64,000 nt of DNA from Alkalihalobacterium alkalinitrilicum (GTDB lineage: Bacteria > Bacillota > Bacilli > Bacillales > Bacillaceae_F), in NCBI RefSeq assembly GCF_002019605.1, contig NZ_KV917368.1:5405885-5469884 (forward strand), in the 5' to 3' direction. The notes beneath the pieces are model-generated. The model worked only from the letters and a program-made list of their open reading frames with translations, did not search any database and was not told the DNA's origin. Positions 44,454-54,007 of the stretch are shown here, one piece after another (positions within the stretch are counted from its first letter, which is position 1; the number at the start of each line of letters is the position of its first letter). The position numbers were made by a program, and so were the translations under genes.

Positions 44454-45470
44454 GTGAGTGTGACAAAAAAAGGAAGCTTAACAGGACGTCAGAAAGCTGC
44501 TACCCTCCTTATTTCTCTAGGACCAGATGTGTCTGCCCAAGTGTATAAACATTTAACAGAAGAAGAAATAGAGAAGTTAACGTTGGAAATTGCTAATGTA
44601 AGAAAAGTAGATAGTTCTTTAAAAGAAGAAATCCTTGATCAATTTCACCAATTAGCAATGGCTCAAGACTACATCGCACAAGGTGGGATTGGGTATGCAA
44701 AAAGTGTCCTAGAGAAAGCGTTAGGAGAAGCGGAGGCGATGGAAATTATTAATCGCCTAACATCAACTTTACAAGTTCGGCCATTTGATTTTGCAAGAAA
44801 AGCCGACCCTTCACAAATCTTAAATTTTATTCAAAATGAGCATCCGCAAACGATTGCACTTATCCTATCTTATTTAGATTCAGTACAAGCAGCGCAAATA
44901 TTGTCTGAATTACCACAAGAAGTTCAGGCAGATGTAGCGAAGAGAATAGCACTCATGGATAGCACTTCACCTGAGATTGTCAACGAAGTGGAAAGTATTT
45001 TAGAACAGAAACTATCTGCAACTGTGACACAGGATTATACAGCTGCTGGTGGTATTGAAGCGGTTGTTGAAGTGTTAAATAGTGTCGACAGAAGTACGGA
45101 ACGTACAATTCTTGATGCACTTGAAATTCAAGATCCAGAACTTGCTGAGGAAATTAAGAAGAGGATGTTTGTCTTTGAAGACATTGTTACTTTAGATAAT
45201 CGTTCTATTCAAAGAGTCATTCGAGATGTTGAAAATGAAGATCTACAACTGTCTCTAAAAGTCGCAAGTGATGAAGTTAAAGATATTATTTTTACGAATA
45301 TGTCTCAACGAATGGCTGAAACATTCAAAGAGGAAATGGAGTTTATGGGTCCAGTTCGTTTACGTGATGTAGAAGAAGCTCAATCTCGAATTGTCGCGGT
45401 TATTCGTCGACTTGAAGAAGCAGGCGAAATTGTTATAGCACGTGGCGGAGGAGATGATATTATTGTCTAA
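44454..45470 (+). CDS. fliG: Flagellar motor switch protein FliG
   Basis: 338 aa, the same length as B. subtilis FliG. N domain binds FliF, the middle domain carries the EHPQT motif (NFIQNEHPQTIALILSYL), and the C domain has the torque helix with charged residues in FVFEDIVTLDNRSIQRVIRD and MAETFKEEMEFMGPVR. GTG start. Its last bases overlap fliH. Confidence 0.98.
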   Translation: MSVTKKGSLTGRQKAATLLISLGPDVSAQVYKHLTEEEIEKLTLEIANVRKVDSSLKEEILDQFHQLAMAQDYIAQGGIGYAKSVLEKALGEAEAMEIINRLTSTLQVRPFDFARKADPSQILNFIQNEHPQTIALILSYLDSVQAAQILSELPQEVQADVAKRIALMDSTSPEIVNEVESILEQKLSATVTQDYTAAGGIEAVVEVLNSVDRSTERTILDALEIQDPELAEEIKKRMFVFEDIVTLDNRSIQRVIRDVENEDLQLSLKVASDEVKDIIFTNMSQRMAETFKEEMEFMGPVRLRDVEEAQSRIVAVIRRLEEAGEIVIARGGGDDIIV

Positions 45471-46275
45471 AATAATTAAATCCTCTTATGCTAGTCCAGA
45501 AAGCAATGGATCGAAAACAATTGCAATTAAGAAAATTAATCTTTCGGATACGAATGAAGGTCTTTTTCCTGATGGAGAACCCGATACATCAAATGGAGAT
45601 CATCCAGATTTTCAAACGGAAGAACAAGCAAGGCAGCTTATTGAACAAGCTGAACAACAGGCACAATTGATAATACAACAGGCCGAAAACGCAGCAAACC
45701 AAGGTCGTGACGAAATAGAATTGGAGAGACAACACGTATATAATGAGCTCGAACAATTAAAGGAACAAACAAGACAACAAGGGTACGAGGATGGTTTTCA
45801 GCAAGGGTTAGAAGCAGGGGAATTACAGTATCGCGAAACTATCGAGCAAGCCATTCAGATAATAGAAGCTTCGAAAAAAGATTACCATGAGGTTATTGAA
45901 CAAGCTCAGCCCACCATTATTGATTTAGCATTTACGATTTCACAGAAAATTATTGGTAATGCGGTTCGTAACGAGGAGGAAGCGTGGTTAACACTTGTTA
46001 AAGAAGCTATTCTAGAAGTCAGAGACCAGGATGAAGTAAAAGTGTATGTTCATCCTGATTGGTACGAACGTACACTATATCATAAAAGTGAATTGTTGAG
46101 CCTCCTAAGTCATACAGAGCAATTATTTATATACCCTGATTTACAGTTACAAGAAAATGGATGTGTCATTGAAACGTCCTATGGGCGTATTGATGCAAGC
46201 ATGGACAGCCAATTAACAGAACTTAAACATTTACTCCACGAAAAATTGAAGGAGGGGAAGCATGGAAGCACGTGA
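45463..46275 (+). CDS. fliH: Flagellar assembly protein FliH
   Basis: 270 aa stator/inhibitor of the FliI ATPase. Gln/Glu-rich coiled coil (about 50-125, with QQGYEDGFQQGLEAGE) and a C-terminal V-type-ATPase-E-like domain (IDLAFTISQKIIGNAV, then IDASMDSQLTELKHLL). The TTG at 45463 is 9 nt from GGAGG inside fliG; an ATG at 45454 or GTG at 45442 is possible but badly spaced. Overlaps fliG by 8 nt and fliI by 14 nt. Confidence 0.9.
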   Translation: MSKIIKSSYASPESNGSKTIAIKKINLSDTNEGLFPDGEPDTSNGDHPDFQTEEQARQLIEQAEQQAQLIIQQAENAANQGRDEIELERQHVYNELEQLKEQTRQQGYEDGFQQGLEAGELQYRETIEQAIQIIEASKKDYHEVIEQAQPTIIDLAFTISQKIIGNAVRNEEEAWLTLVKEAILEVRDQDEVKVYVHPDWYERTLYHKSELLSLLSHTEQLFIYPDLQLQENGCVIETSYGRIDASMDSQLTELKHLLHEKLKEGKHGST

Positions 46276-47578
46276 TTTAATTAATGTTGTTCCCCACCTG
46301 AACTCATATAAGTGGTATGGGAAGGTAACTAGAGTAGTCGGTTTAATGATTGAGTCAAAAGGTCCACAAGCGTCGATAGGAGACCTGTGTTATATTCATC
46401 TAGGAAAATTGCAAAAAACGAAAGTTATGGCTGAAGTCGTCGGTTTCCGAGAAGAACATGTTTTACTTATGCCTATTAATGGTACAGGTGAAATATCACC
46501 AGGAAGTTTAGTGGAAGCCACAAGACATCCGCTGCAAATAAAAGTCGGATCTGGTTTAATTGGAAAAATTATTGATGGTTGTGGTCAACCGCTTGATCGC
46601 TCCCCTTTACCAGATGGATTATCATCTTTCCCTACGGATAACGACCCACCAAATCCGTTAGAAAGACCAAGAATTACAGAACCGATGAGTATCGGTATAC
46701 GGTCAATTGATAGTGTCTTAACAGTCGGAAAAGGTCAGAGAGTTGGTATTTTTGCTGGTAGTGGTGTTGGTAAAAGTACGCTATTATCGATGATCATAAA
46801 AAACTCTGATGCGGACCTAAATATAATAGCGCTGATCGGAGAACGTGGACGAGAAGTTAGAGATTTTATAGAGCGGGATTTAGGTGAAGAAGGGCTTAAA
46901 AAAAGTATTGTAGTAGTTGCTACATCAGATCAACCTGCATTAATGAGAGTTAAAGGCGCAATGACCGCTACGGCAATTGCAGAATATTTTCGTAACCAAG
47001 GAATGCATGTTAATTTAATGATGGATTCGGTTACGCGATTTGCAATGGCACAGCGGGAAATTGGATTGGCTGTTGGGGAACCACCGACGACAAAAGGTTA
47101 TACACCATCAGTCTTTGCCATGTTACCTAGACTATTAGAGCGTTCTGGTACGAGTGCAAACGGTTCAATAACTGCTTTTTATACCGTGCTTGTGGATGGT
47201 GACGATTTAAATGAACCCATTTCGGATGCTGTTCGTGGAATATTGGACGGGCATTTTGTCTTAGACCGAAAATTAGCTAACAAGGGACAATTTCCAGCTA
47301 TTAATGTCTTAAAAAGCGTTAGTCGTGTAATGCATGATATTGTATCACAAAATCATCTCGTTGCTGCTGAACGGTTAAGGACTCTGTTATCTACTTACTA
47401 TGAATCAGAAGATTTGATTAATATTGGTGCATATAAAAGAGGTTCATCAAGAGAAGTAGATTTAGCGATCCAAGCATATCCAAACATTATTTCTTTTTTG
47501 AAACAGGGAATTAAAGAAGACAGTAATTTAGTAAAGGCAGTGACCATGCTACAAGAACAGATTGGGAAAGGTGAATAG
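46262..47578 (+). CDS. fliI: Flagellum-specific ATP synthase FliI
   Basis: Export ATPase of the flagellar type III system. 438 aa, F1-beta-like: Walker A FAGSGVGKSTL (about 163), Walker B LMMDSVTRFAMAQREIG, and GERGREVRDFIE. The start is supported by AAGGAGGGGAAGC. Overlaps with fliH and closeness to fliJ show tight coupling of the ATPase complex genes. Confidence 0.98.
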   Translation: MEARDLINVVPHLNSYKWYGKVTRVVGLMIESKGPQASIGDLCYIHLGKLQKTKVMAEVVGFREEHVLLMPINGTGEISPGSLVEATRHPLQIKVGSGLIGKIIDGCGQPLDRSPLPDGLSSFPTDNDPPNPLERPRITEPMSIGIRSIDSVLTVGKGQRVGIFAGSGVGKSTLLSMIIKNSDADLNIIALIGERGREVRDFIERDLGEEGLKKSIVVVATSDQPALMRVKGAMTATAIAEYFRNQGMHVNLMMDSVTRFAMAQREIGLAVGEPPTTKGYTPSVFAMLPRLLERSGTSANGSITAFYTVLVDGDDLNEPISDAVRGILDGHFVLDRKLANKGQFPAINVLKSVSRVMHDIVSQNHLVAAERLRTLLSTYYESEDLINIGAYKRGSSREVDLAIQAYPNIISFLKQGIKEDSNLVKAVTMLQEQIGKGE

Positions 47579-47582
47579 TGTT

Positions 47583-48020
47583 ATGTCGTTCCGCTACACT
47601 CTCCAAAAAGTACTTGATATAAAAGACAGAGAAAAAAAAACGTCAGAAAATGAATATAACAAGGCAACAAAACAATTTGAAGAGATGGCAACGAGACTTT
47701 ATGATCTATTAAAGAAAAAAGAAGACTTAGAATCTAGTTGTCAACAACAAATGAATCAAGGAATTCCGATTCATCAATTACAACAACATCAAACCCTTTT
47801 GATGCGTTTAAATGTCGATATTGATAGGCAACAACAGTCAACGAACTTAGCGCGTAATATCATGTATCAAAAGCAAGAAGATTTTGTTGAAGCTTCAATT
47901 GAATTAAAAAAGTATGAAAAGATGAAAGAAATTAGGTATGAAGAGTATATCGAAGAACAAAAAAGGATGGACAATATGCGGATGGATGAAATTTCTTTAC
48001 AGCTATATGTAAACCGCTAA
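47583..48020 (+). CDS. fliJ: Flagellar export chaperone FliJ
   Basis: 145 aa, nearly all coiled coil, starting MSFRYTLQKVLDIKDREKKT. It sits in the FliI ring like the gamma stalk of F1. The ATG at 47583 with AAAGGTG about 9 nt upstream is preferred; a longer frame to 47562 runs inside fliI. C terminus KRMDNMRMDEISLQLY. Confidence 0.92.
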   Translation: MSFRYTLQKVLDIKDREKKTSENEYNKATKQFEEMATRLYDLLKKKEDLESSCQQQMNQGIPIHQLQQHQTLLMRLNVDIDRQQQSTNLARNIMYQKQEDFVEASIELKKYEKMKEIRYEEYIEEQKRMDNMRMDEISLQLYVNR

Positions 48021-48036
48021 AAACAAGGTGAAGCTA

Positions 48037-48603
48037 ATGAGTAATGAAAAAGAGTATAGTAAAATCCAATGGTTCTTCTTTGTTATTTTAATCCCAACTA
48101 TTTTTGCGATTATTTTATTTGCTGTAATTTTAATCTTTCTCGGGGTTGACTTGAAAGAAAAGGCAAAAGAAGTTGGTGGAAACCTTCCTTTTATTGGTGA
48201 ACATTTCGATGAAGAAGTAGAAGAACAAGAACACGAAGATGTAAACATCGATGAGTTATACGAACAAATTGCCGCTCAACAAGCACAAATTGACCAGTTA
48301 GAACAGCAACTTACCCAGAAAGATGAAGAGTTACTCCAAGTTCAACAGGAAGCAAGTTCATTAGAAGCACAAGTTGAATTACAAGAAGAAGCTGTTGTTG
48401 AAGTTAGGCAGGATCTAAAGGAAATTGCCAAAACATATGAGGCAATGTCAACGAAAAACGCTGCTAACATATTGTCTGAACTTCCAACATCAGAAGCGCT
48501 CCTTCATATCTCTCAAATCTCAACACAACCTAGAGCTGGGATCCTTGCTAAAATGGAACCAGAAAAAGCAGCAGAAATTATGTCGTTGTTAGCCAATCAG
48601 TAA
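48037..48603 (+). CDS. ylxF: MotE-like / YlxF flagellar operon protein
   Basis: 188 aa: one membrane helix near the N terminus (about 12-35), an acidic linker, a coiled coil (about 70-130), and a C-terminal domain like the MgtE N-terminal domain (MSTKNAANILSELPTSEALL, then MEPEKAAEIMSLL). It occurs between fliJ and fliK in Bacilli; a chaperone or assembly role, as for MotE, is probable but not proven here. The ATG at 48037 follows AAGGTG by 6 nt. Confidence 0.85.
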   Translation: MSNEKEYSKIQWFFFVILIPTIFAIILFAVILIFLGVDLKEKAKEVGGNLPFIGEHFDEEVEEQEHEDVNIDELYEQIAAQQAQIDQLEQQLTQKDEELLQVQQEASSLEAQVELQEEAVVEVRQDLKEIAKTYEAMSTKNAANILSELPTSEALLHISQISTQPRAGILAKMEPEKAAEIMSLLANQ

Positions 48604-48633
48604 AGAATGATCTACTTGAAAGGAGGTGAAAAC

Positions 48634-49815
48634 ATGAACGTAGCAGGAGTTATTAATTCAGCTCAGCGAAATGCGGGCAGTGGACCATCTGGAGAGAAGA
48701 GAATGACAAAGGGTAACTCAACTTTTGCTAAGCTTCTCGGAAATGTTACTTCTGAACGAGGGAAGAAAGAAGCAACTAATACCTCAATTGCAAATAAACA
48801 AAATGAAGTACTTAGCAATAAAGATCAGTTACAAGATGTGTTACAAAGAATAGCAGGGGAAATCCCATTTCAAGAAGGGTTTCTTACTAAAGAGAAGCTT
48901 TACGATAAAGATGTACAAGAATTCCTCCAATTATTACCCCAAGATTTGCAGCTAGAAATTGAGGATTTCTTTCAAGGTGCTTTCCCAATCGAATCTCTCA
49001 TACAAACAGCTGATATGATGAACCAGCCTGCGAATATGCTTGCTTATTTCATTGCGTTAAGTAGGTCAATGTCAGAGTATGTAGCACCATCGAATCAAGA
49101 TATTACCCATTTCCTAAAACATATAGAGCAACTACTAAATACAGTGGAAAGATTGAGCGTCATTGAAATTAAAGACCCAAAAGACATAATGCGCCAATTC
49201 ATTCAAGCTCTTCAAAAAGAAGTGCAAGGACCAAACCAAAGCCAATTTCTCCAGTCTTTAATGCAAAGATCAGGGATAGGAGAAAGCAGGTCGGATGGAT
49301 CACAAGGAATCACGTTAAATGCGGATGGCCAAAATATGTCTCGTGTTCAACAAATGGTTATACATATTGGTGAACAACCGACAAAAGAGGCTGAACAAAG
49401 GCAATTTGTGCGTCAATTTCAAGAGTTACTTGGAAGAGGAGTTTTGAAAAATTTAAACAACGGTTCGCAAATATCGATTAAATTCTTCCCAGAACATTTA
49501 GGAAGACTGGATATTCGCTTGTCGCAAATTAACGGTGTCATTACTGCGCGAATTCTTGCAAGTTCAAGTACTGCTCGTGAACTAATCGAATCTCAAATTC
49601 AACAATTAAGGCATGCTTTTGCGCAACAACAATTAAGTGTAGAACGCATTGAAGTAGCACAGCAACATCAACAAACTGCTAGTAATTTAAATAAAGATGG
49701 CAAAGGAAGACAAGCAGACCGTGATGAACGTGAAGAGCAAGAAGATGATAACGAAGCCAACAATGAAACATTCTCGCAAGTACTTGAAGAAATAACGATA
49801 AATGAGAAAGTTTAG
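48634..49815 (+). CDS. fliK: Flagellar hook-length control protein FliK
   Basis: 393 aa exported ruler. The N-terminal two thirds are polar and poorly conserved; the C-terminal Flg_hook domain (about 275-350) has SIKFFPEHLGRLDIRLSQIN and ARILASSSTARELIESQIQQ, which triggers FlhB switching. Highly charged tail. The ATG at 48634 has a perfect AAAGGAGGTGAAAAC leader. Confidence 0.92.
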   Translation: MNVAGVINSAQRNAGSGPSGEKRMTKGNSTFAKLLGNVTSERGKKEATNTSIANKQNEVLSNKDQLQDVLQRIAGEIPFQEGFLTKEKLYDKDVQEFLQLLPQDLQLEIEDFFQGAFPIESLIQTADMMNQPANMLAYFIALSRSMSEYVAPSNQDITHFLKHIEQLLNTVERLSVIEIKDPKDIMRQFIQALQKEVQGPNQSQFLQSLMQRSGIGESRSDGSQGITLNADGQNMSRVQQMVIHIGEQPTKEAEQRQFVRQFQELLGRGVLKNLNNGSQISIKFFPEHLGRLDIRLSQINGVITARILASSSTARELIESQIQQLRHAFAQQQLSVERIEVAQQHQQTASNLNKDGKGRQADRDEREEQEDDNEANNETFSQVLEEITINEKV

Positions 49816-49824
49816 GTGTTGAAT

Positions 49825-50274
49825 ATGTACAATAATACAATTGATCAAAGTCTTTTTTATCATAACCGTCCTCGTGAAATAAAGAACACAGGAGAAGGTG
49901 CATTAGGAAAAGACGATTTCTTAAAAATATTAATTACTCAGTTACAAAATCAAGATCCGACTAATCCAATGGATGATCGTGAGTTTATCTCACAAATGGC
50001 GCAATTTTCATCATTAGAACAAATGACGAACATGAACAAATTGCTAGAGAGTTTTATCGAATCACAAACGGAGAATAAGCTTGTTCAAAATAGTCATCTA
50101 ATTGGTAAAGAAATTCAATGGCAACCTGAAAATGCCATGTCCGATAGAGACTTAGTAACTAATGTTGTAAAAGCAATACGTCAACGTGATGGTAATGTAT
50201 CTGTTCAATTAGATAATGGAAACTGGATCTTAGTTGACCAAGTAAAGCAAATTAGTGCTGGTAAAAAAGACTAA
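49825..50274 (+). CDS. flgD: Hook cap scaffolding protein FlgD
   Basis: 149 aa hook cap. [20 protein letters not shown] and [20 protein letters not shown] are the family signature; the rest is a short beta domain. The ATG at 49825 (SD TAGGTG, 6 nt) is preferred over the TTG at 49816, which directly abuts the fliK stop. Confidence 0.95.
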   Translation: MYNNTIDQSLFYHNRPREIKNTGEGALGKDDFLKILITQLQNQDPTNPMDDREFISQMAQFSSLEQMTNMNKLLESFIESQTENKLVQNSHLIGKEIQWQPENAMSDRDLVTNVVKAIRQRDGNVSVQLDNGNWILVDQVKQISAGKKD

Positions 50275-50293
50275 GTGAATAGGAGGTGATGTG

Positions 50294-50677
50294 ATGGACC
50301 CTCATATATATTCACAGCAACTAAGGCCATTGCCTCAAACACAATATCCTAAAAACAGCATCACGCTTACGAGGCAAGGAAATTTCCATGAAATTTTACA
50401 AACTGAGATTAATAGCAACCAGGGAATCAAACTTAGTAAACATGCTGAAAAGCGCTTGCAGGAAAGAGGAATTTCCATCGATCAGGATAAATGGTCGCTT
50501 ATTCAAGATAAATTAAGTGAAGCAAAGTTAAAAGGCATTAACGACTCTTTGGTTGTACTAAGCAATGCAGCATTGGTCGTAAATGCAAAAAGCAACACTG
50601 TAATCACCGCATTAGGTCGTGAAGAAGCTAACTCACAAATATTTACAAACATAAATGGAACCATTCTTATTGATTAA
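50294..50677 (+). CDS. TIGR02530 family flagellar operon protein
   Basis: 127 aa, soluble. The core SKHAEKRLQERGISIDQDKW, then GINDSLVVLSNAALVVNAKS and NTVITALGRE matches the small protein found between flgD and flgE in many Firmicutes. The role is unknown; position suggests a hook-assembly accessory function. SD AGGAGG with 7 nt spacing to the ATG at 50294. Confidence 0.85.
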   Translation: MDPHIYSQQLRPLPQTQYPKNSITLTRQGNFHEILQTEINSNQGIKLSKHAEKRLQERGISIDQDKWSLIQDKLSEAKLKGINDSLVVLSNAALVVNAKSNTVITALGREEANSQIFTNINGTILID

Positions 50678-50757
50678 AGAGGCTGGACCGAAAGGAAGCC
50701 TTGGTTGTGGACTGACAGAAGCAATCAACGAACTATGATAGTGAAGGGGAAATATAT

Positions 50758-52197
50758 ATGCTGCGTTCAATGTATTCAAGTATTGGCGGATTAAAAAACT
50801 TTCAAACCAAGTTAGATGTGATCGGGAACAATATAGCTAATGTAAATACATTTGGGTATAAAAAAGGTCGAACTACGTTCCAAGATATTATGAGCCAACA
50901 AATAACAGGAGCGACAACACCGACGGCTGATCGGGGTGGGACGAACCCGATGCAAGTAGGACTTGGTGGAACAATTGCGACAATTGATACTATCCATACA
51001 CAAGGAAGTATGCAATCGACAGGACGATCTCTAGATGTGGCGGTTTCAGGTGACGGATTTTTCGTTGTAAATAATGGAAATCTCAATTCCTATACACGTG
51101 CAGGAAATATCTATCTAGATCAAAATGGTACGCTCGTGAATGGTGATGGACTTCGTGTAATGGGTTACGGATTGCAAGCGGGAACGACGGATCAACTCGA
51201 TTATACACAAATTCAACCACTTCAAATTCAAGCAGGTAGTCAAATGGCACCTGAAGCGACTACAAATATTACGTATAAAGGTAACTTTAATGCGGACCTT
51301 CCACCTGTAGGAACTGCTGAAGGTGGTGTAGCTTTAGTTGATGGCGAAGAAGAATTAACACAACAACAAATTAATGAAGCTATGAAAAGTGGATTTATGA
51401 TTACTCATAAAGTTGTCGATTCACTAGGTGCTACACACGATGTTAAATTAGCGTTTCAAAAAACAGCCACTGGAGAATGGACAGTCGGGATTGTAAGACC
51501 ATCAATTGATCCTGCTTCTAGAGAGCAAAATCAAGACCCATTGACAGGGCAGTTGTTCTACACATATGAAAGCTTAACTAGTGCTAATACTCCTTTTCCT
51601 GGGTTAACCGATGATTTTATTAAATTCGGTTCAAATGGTTATGTAATCCAAGATGACCCGAATGCAAATAATACCAATTCTATGAAGGAAGTAAATCTAA
51701 CTTTAAACCTTAATAATCGACCACTTGGACCAGGAGAATTCAATGGTGCTGACCCACTTCAGTTAACATTCGACTTCTCACAGTTTACCCAGTTTTCTGG
51801 ATCAAACACAGCGGATGTTAATCAAGTAACTGGAAATATTGATGGTTTTTTAGATAGCTTTAATATTGGACAATCTGGTGAAATTATTGGAGTTTACTCA
51901 AACGGGCGTGTTCAACTCCTTGGTCAACTGGCACTAGCAACATTTAATAACCCTGGTGGATTGAGTAAGTCAGGAAGTAATATTTACCAAGCTTCAAATA
52001 ACTCAGGTCAGCCGAATATTGGTGTTCCAGGGGAAGGCCGTGGACTTTTGATGGGAAGTACATTAGAAATGTCGAACGTGGATATTTCAGAAGAATTTAC
52101 CGAAATGATTGTAGCTCAACGAGGTTTCCAAGCAAATACAAGAATTATTACAACTTCCGATGAAATCTTACAAGAGCTTGTTAACTTAAAACGATAA
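50758..52197 (+). CDS. flgE: Flagellar hook protein FlgE (long form)
   Basis: 479 aa. N terminus LRSMYSSIGGLKNFQTKLDV with NNIANVNTFGYKKGRTTFQD, and C terminus SEEFTEMIVAQRGFQANTRI with ITTSDEILQELVNLK, are the conserved D0/D1 parts. The middle (about 140-390) holds the variable surface domains, making it much longer than the 264-aa hook protein of B. subtilis. SD GAAGGGGAAATATAT. The gap upstream (50678-50757) starts with AGAGGCTGG, like the repeat arms, but has no partner arm. Confidence 0.95.
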   Translation: MLRSMYSSIGGLKNFQTKLDVIGNNIANVNTFGYKKGRTTFQDIMSQQITGATTPTADRGGTNPMQVGLGGTIATIDTIHTQGSMQSTGRSLDVAVSGDGFFVVNNGNLNSYTRAGNIYLDQNGTLVNGDGLRVMGYGLQAGTTDQLDYTQIQPLQIQAGSQMAPEATTNITYKGNFNADLPPVGTAEGGVALVDGEEELTQQQINEAMKSGFMITHKVVDSLGATHDVKLAFQKTATGEWTVGIVRPSIDPASREQNQDPLTGQLFYTYESLTSANTPFPGLTDDFIKFGSNGYVIQDDPNANNTNSMKEVNLTLNLNNRPLGPGEFNGADPLQLTFDFSQFTQFSGSNTADVNQVTGNIDGFLDSFNIGQSGEIIGVYSNGRVQLLGQLALATFNNPGGLSKSGSNIYQASNNSGQPNIGVPGEGRGLLMGSTLEMSNVDISEEFTEMIVAQRGFQANTRIITTSDEILQELVNLKR

Positions 52198-52252
52198 TTT
52201 CGTATATTTCCTAATGGGAAAAGAATATTTCTGTTCCATTAACATTGACGGA

Positions 52253-52319
52253 TTGGAGGATGGAGGCAGTTCTTTGGACTGCGTTTTCAGAAAAGAACGG
52301 TTCTTGAACGAGCCTCCAA
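52253..52319 (+). promoter_or_regulatory. Hairpin that could bridge a distant Shine-Dalgarno to swrD
   Basis: GGAGGA lies at 52255-52260, 69 nt before the swrD ATG. TGGAGGC and GTTC (52261-52267, 52269-52272) pair with GAAC and GCCTCCA (52306-52309, 52312-52318). Folding would leave about 11-12 nt between GGAGG and the ATG. A competing pairing of TTGGAGG (52253-52259) with CCTCCAA (52313-52319) would instead hide the SD. Confidence 0.45.
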
Positions 52320-52329
52320 AATTATCACG

Positions 52330-52548
52330 ATGATTAAGTTAACAAGATTAAATAATAGTACGTTCTTATTAAATGTGTTACTAATTGAACAAGTTGAGGC
52401 TTTTCCTGATACAACTATTACCCTTGTCAATGGAAAAAAGATAGTAGTGCGTGAGTCCATTAACGATGTTATGCTTATGACTAATGAACTATATCGAACG
52501 ATCGGTCTTGCTTCAATTTATAGTAACAAAGATTCGGAGGGTTCTTGA
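52330..52548 (+). CDS. swrD: Flagellar protein SwrD (FlbD family)
   Basis: 72 aa, MIKLTRLNNSTFLLNVLLIE, then VNGKKIVVRESINDV. SwrD raises flagellar motor torque and is needed for swarming in B. subtilis. The N terminus is fixed by the family, yet the 18 nt before the ATG contain no Shine-Dalgarno. fliL begins directly after its stop. Confidence 0.92.
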   Translation: MIKLTRLNNSTFLLNVLLIEQVEAFPDTTITLVNGKKIVVRESINDVMLMTNELYRTIGLASIYSNKDSEGS

Positions 52549-52980
52549 TTGTTTAAAAATAAATTAGTCAATATCATGATTATTCTCCTCGTATCGCTTA
52601 CATTAATTGGAGTTGTTACGTTAGTACTTATTAATTATTTATCAACTGAAGATAATGAGTTTGCGGAACCGACAATTGATGAGATCATTGCAAATTCATA
52701 TGATACACCTGAAATGACAACGATGTTATTAAGTAATGAATTTGCGAAGGTGCAATTCAAAATTCACGTCGATAACCGGAAAGCCTTAGCGGAAATTTCA
52801 AAACGAGATTTTCAAATTGAAAATATTATTGTACATGAATTAGCTGGAATGAAATCCACTGAACTTTCAGGATCAGAAGGATTATCGAAATTAGAGAGCC
52901 AGATTAAATTTAAAATCAATGAATTAATGACAGAAGGAACTGTCGTTGATATTTATACACGACGATTCATTATCCAATAA
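52549..52980 (+). CDS. fliL: Flagellar basal body-associated protein FliL
   Basis: 143 aa, single membrane helix (about 8-30: VNIMIILLVSLTLIGVVTLV) and an extracytoplasmic stomatin-like domain with NEFAKVQFKIHVDN. It supports stator function near the motor. TTG start, GGAGG 8 nt upstream within swrD; zero-nt gap to the swrD stop. Confidence 0.93.
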   Translation: MFKNKLVNIMIILLVSLTLIGVVTLVLINYLSTEDNEFAEPTIDEIIANSYDTPEMTTMLLSNEFAKVQFKIHVDNRKALAEISKRDFQIENIIVHELAGMKSTELSGSEGLSKLESQIKFKINELMTEGTVVDIYTRRFIIQ

Positions 52981-53014
52981 ATTTACGTCTGGAATAGTTT
53001 GAGAGGTGAGGCTC

Positions 53015-54007
53015 TTGGCTGACATTTTGTCACAAGGTGAGATTGATGCGTTACTATCCGCTCTATCAACTGGGGAAATGGATGCTGAGGAACTGAAAAA
53101 AGAAGAAACAGAAAAAAAGGTGAAGGTTTACGATTTTAAAAGAGCTTTACGTTTTTCGAAAGATCAAATTAGAAGTTTGACGAGAATTCATGAAAATTTT
53201 GCCAGACTATTAACTACTTTTTTTTCTGCTCAACTAAGGACATTTGTCCAAATTTCAGTTGCTTCAGTTGACCAATTACCTTATGAAGAGTTTATACGTT
53301 CTATACCGAAAATGACGATACTAAATGTCTTTGAACCCTATCCTTTAGATGGTCGATTTTTAATGGAGGTCAACCCGAATATCGCTTATTCGATGTTAGA
53401 TCGCCTGCTCGGCGGAAAAGGAGTTGCGGTTAATAAAATTGACAACTTAACAGAGATTGAAACTAGAATTATGTCACAGCTATTTTTACGAACATTAGAA
53501 AGTTTTACAGAAGCTTGGAGTTCCGTAGTGGAATTAGATCCAGTGATGGAAGATTTAGAAGTAAATCCACAATTTTTACAAATGGTTTCTCCTAATGAAA
53601 CTGTTGTTGTCATCTCACTTTCAACCACAATTGGGGAAACTTCAGGGATGATTAACTTATGTTTACCTCATGTTACGTTAGAAGAAATTCTTCCGAAGTT
53701 GTCTGTTCATTACTGGATGCAAACGAAGAAAAAACAACGACAACCTGGTGAAGTGGAATCTTTAGAAGCATCGGTTCGAAAAGCGCCATTACTTATTCAA
53801 GCAGAACTTGGACGATCAGAAATTACGATTGAAGAATTTTTACAACTTAGTAAAGGTGATGTGATTGAGTTAGATCAAAGTATAAATCATTCTCTGTTAG
53901 TGGCTGTAGGTGGGGAGCCTAAATATAAAGCTCAACCAGGAAAGTCCAAAAATAAATTGGCAATCCAAATAACAGAGGTTATGGAGGAGGCAATGGAAGA
54001 TGAATGA
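53015..54007 (+). CDS. fliM: Flagellar motor switch protein FliM
   Basis: 330 aa. N-terminal CheY-P-binding peptide ILSQGEIDALLSALS, a middle CheC-like domain (with FSAQLRTFVQISVASVDQLP), and a C-terminal SpoA/FliN domain (AELGRSEITIEEFLQLSKGD). TTG at 53015, 6 nt from GAGGTG, is preferred; the GTG at 53006 lies inside that SD. Overlaps fliY by 8 nt. Confidence 0.96.
   Translation: MADILSQGEIDALLSALSTGEMDAEELKKEETEKKVKVYDFKRALRFSKDQIRSLTRIHENFARLLTTFFSAQLRTFVQISVASVDQLPYEEFIRSIPKMTILNVFEPYPLDGRFLMEVNPNIAYSMLDRLLGGKGVAVNKIDNLTEIETRIMSQLFLRTLESFTEAWSSVVELDPVMEDLEVNPQFLQMVSPNETVVVISLSTTIGETSGMINLCLPHVTLEEILPKLSVHYWMQTKKKQRQPGEVESLEASVRKAPLLIQAELGRSEITIEEFLQLSKGDVIELDQSINHSLLVAVGGEPKYKAQPGKSKNKLAIQITEVMEEAMEDE

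Noticed and set aside
50678-50757. Another GAGGCTG-type inverted repeat before flgE
   Set aside because: Only one arm (AGAGGCTGG) is visible; no complementary arm was found before the SD.
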